Assembly (NCBI GenBank): GCA_016287065.1
Contig: JAEEVB010000155.1
Span: 1 to 5,722, forward strand
Direction of reading: 5' to 3'
Source of the DNA: Muribaculaceae bacterium
Lineage (GTDB): Bacteria; Bacteroidota; Bacteroidia; Bacteroidales; Muribaculaceae
Length of the DNA: 5,722 nucleotides
The notes beneath the pieces are model-generated. The model had not been told where the DNA came from and made no database searches. It saw nothing but the letters and a program-made list of their open reading frames with translations. Both the position numbers and the translations under genes were made by a program. Of this stretch, positions 5,343 through 5,722 are shown piece by piece (positions within the stretch are counted from its first letter, which is position 1; every line of letters starts with the position of its first letter).

Positions 5343-5397
5343 AGTAGAGCAGTAAAAAGGTAAAATAGTAAAACAGTAAGATAGTAAATAGTAGAGC
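5343..5397. repeat. Degenerate octamer array (AGTAAAAN)
   Basis: Seven units follow one another with 8-base period: 5343 AGTAGAGC, 5351 AGTAAAAA, 5359 GGTAAAAT, 5367 AGTAAAAC, 5375 AGTAAGAT, 5383 AGTAAAT (7 bases), 5390 AGTAGAGC. The first and last units are identical. The array lies between the nuclease start and the 73-bp repeats. Function unknown. Confidence 0.75.
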
Positions 5398-5405
5398 AAC
5401 ATAAC

Positions 5406-5533
5406 ATTTTGAGATTTTCGGCATTTTCCCACCAAAACATTTTGAGATTTTCGGCAAAACTACCCAAAACTACCCAGAATTTTGAGATTTTCGGCATTTT
5501 CCTACCAAAACATTTTGAGATTTTCGGCAAAAC
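5406..5533. repeat. 73-bp tandem duplication built from a 33-bp sub-repeat
   Basis: The 18-mer ATTTTGAGATTTTCGGCA occurs four times (5406-5423, 5439-5456, 5479-5496, 5512-5529) with spacings of 33, 40 and 33 bases. This reflects a 73-bp unit duplicated in tandem: 5406-5460 and 5479-5533 match at 54 of 55 positions (only 5430/5503 differ). Between them is a perfect 10-bp tandem, AAAACTACCC twice (5456-5475). The last 18-mer supplies the -33 box of the ATPase promoter. I see no CRISPR features. Confidence 0.9.
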
Positions 5534-5544
5534 CACTATTTTTG
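5514..5544 (+). promoter_or_regulatory. Promoter of the P-loop ATPase gene
   Basis: TTTG at 5514-5517, a gap of 19 bases, then TATTTTTG at 5537-5544: a complete match to the Bacteroidetes TTTG-N19-TAnnTTTG promoter. Transcription should start near 5550, giving a leader of about 18 bases before the ATG at 5568. The -33 box lies inside the fourth copy of the 18-mer repeat, so the repeats could affect promoter strength. Confidence 0.7.
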
Positions 5545-5567
5545 CACAGGCAAATAATAACGCTATT

Positions 5568-5722
5568 ATGGAAAGAATATTTAAACGTAAGTTATATGAT
5601 AGCATGCTCAAGTGGAAGCAGGAACGAAATGGTTCCACTGCTTTGCTCATCAAGGGAGCACGTCGTGTAGGCAAGTCCACATTAGTCGAACACTTCGCCA
5701 AGCAGGAGTATGAATCCTATAT
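5568..5722 (+). CDS. P-loop (AAA-type) ATPase, N-terminal part
   Basis: The ATG at 5568 opens a frame that runs off the right edge after 51 codons. The Walker A motif GARRVGKST is at residues 30-38, after LLIKG, with a basic N terminus (MERIFKRKLYDSMLKWKQERNG). GARRVGKST this close to the N terminus is typical of the AAA_14/DUF4143 ATPases that occur in many copies in Bacteroidales; their role is poorly known. The downstream domain is outside the window, so this sub-family assignment is an inference. The promoter fits this start well. Confidence 0.75.
   Translation, partial: MERIFKRKLYDSMLKWKQERNGSTALLIKGARRVGKSTLVEHFAKQEYESY

Noticed and set aside
5406..5533. CRISPR array
   Set aside because: Only four 18-bp copies, with spacers that are themselves repeated and unequal (15, 22, 15 bases), and no cas genes.
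5300..5701. Open frame extending the nuclease upstream on the minus strand by about 134 residues
   Set aside because: It only translates the octamer and 73-bp repeats and the reverse strand of the ATPase start. The lipoprotein signal at the ATG at 5299 marks the true N terminus.

Overview
The window looks like the chromosome of a member of the Bacteroidales (gut or oral Bacteroidetes, in the Prevotella/Muribaculaceae/Bacteroides range). Evidence: promoters of the Bacteroidetes type (TTTG, about 19-20 bases, TAnnTTTG) rather than E. coli -35/-10 boxes, mostly weak or absent Shine-Dalgarno sequences, a nuclease with a lipoprotein signal of Bacteroidetes style, and an AAA ATPase start preceded by short A/T-rich repeats of a kind I associate with this order. 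The exact genus cannot be told from the sequence.

Layout. (a) 1-290, minus: 5' part of an SDR-type NAD(P)-dependent oxidoreductase, running off the left edge. (b) 291-501: divergent intergenic region with promoters for both flanking genes. (c) 502-1329, plus: AraC/XylS-family regulator. (d) 1350-3041: a compact three-gene toxin-antitoxin module on the minus strand (hipB 2869-2669, hipS 2664-2335, hipT 2332-1397), flanked by two direct copies of the last 14 codons of mnmE. (e) 3000-4397, minus: mnmE, the tRNA wobble-uridine modification GTPase. (f) 4397-5299, minus: lipoprotein DNA/RNA non-specific endonuclease, whose stop codon overlaps the mnmE start by one base. (g) 5300-5567: repeat-rich intergenic region with an octamer array and a 73-bp tandem duplication. 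(h) 5568-5722, plus: 5' part of a P-loop ATPase, running off the right edge.

The main observation is region (d). The hip genes are split in the HipBST way: a DNA-binding HipB, a small HipS equal to the N-terminal subdomain of HipA, and a HipT kinase core with complete catalytic motifs. The module is much more A/T-rich than the genes around it (18/60 G+C in 1741-1800 against 39/60 in 3601-3660). It sits exactly at the stop codon of mnmE, and a 44-bp copy of the mnmE 3' end (41/44 identical; all three differences are synonymous third-position changes) lies directly after hipT on the far side. The repeated core, TTCTGTATCGGGAAATAA on the minus strand, is at the same place in mnmE/trmE where Salmonella genomic island 1 is known to integrate. 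I read this as a minimal, integrase-less (remnant or satellite) island carrying little besides a HipBST module. Upstream of hipB, three near-palindromic sites (TTATAT-N8-ATATAA type) recur with exact 41-bp spacing and overlap TAnnTTTG promoter boxes; they are good candidates for HipB operators.
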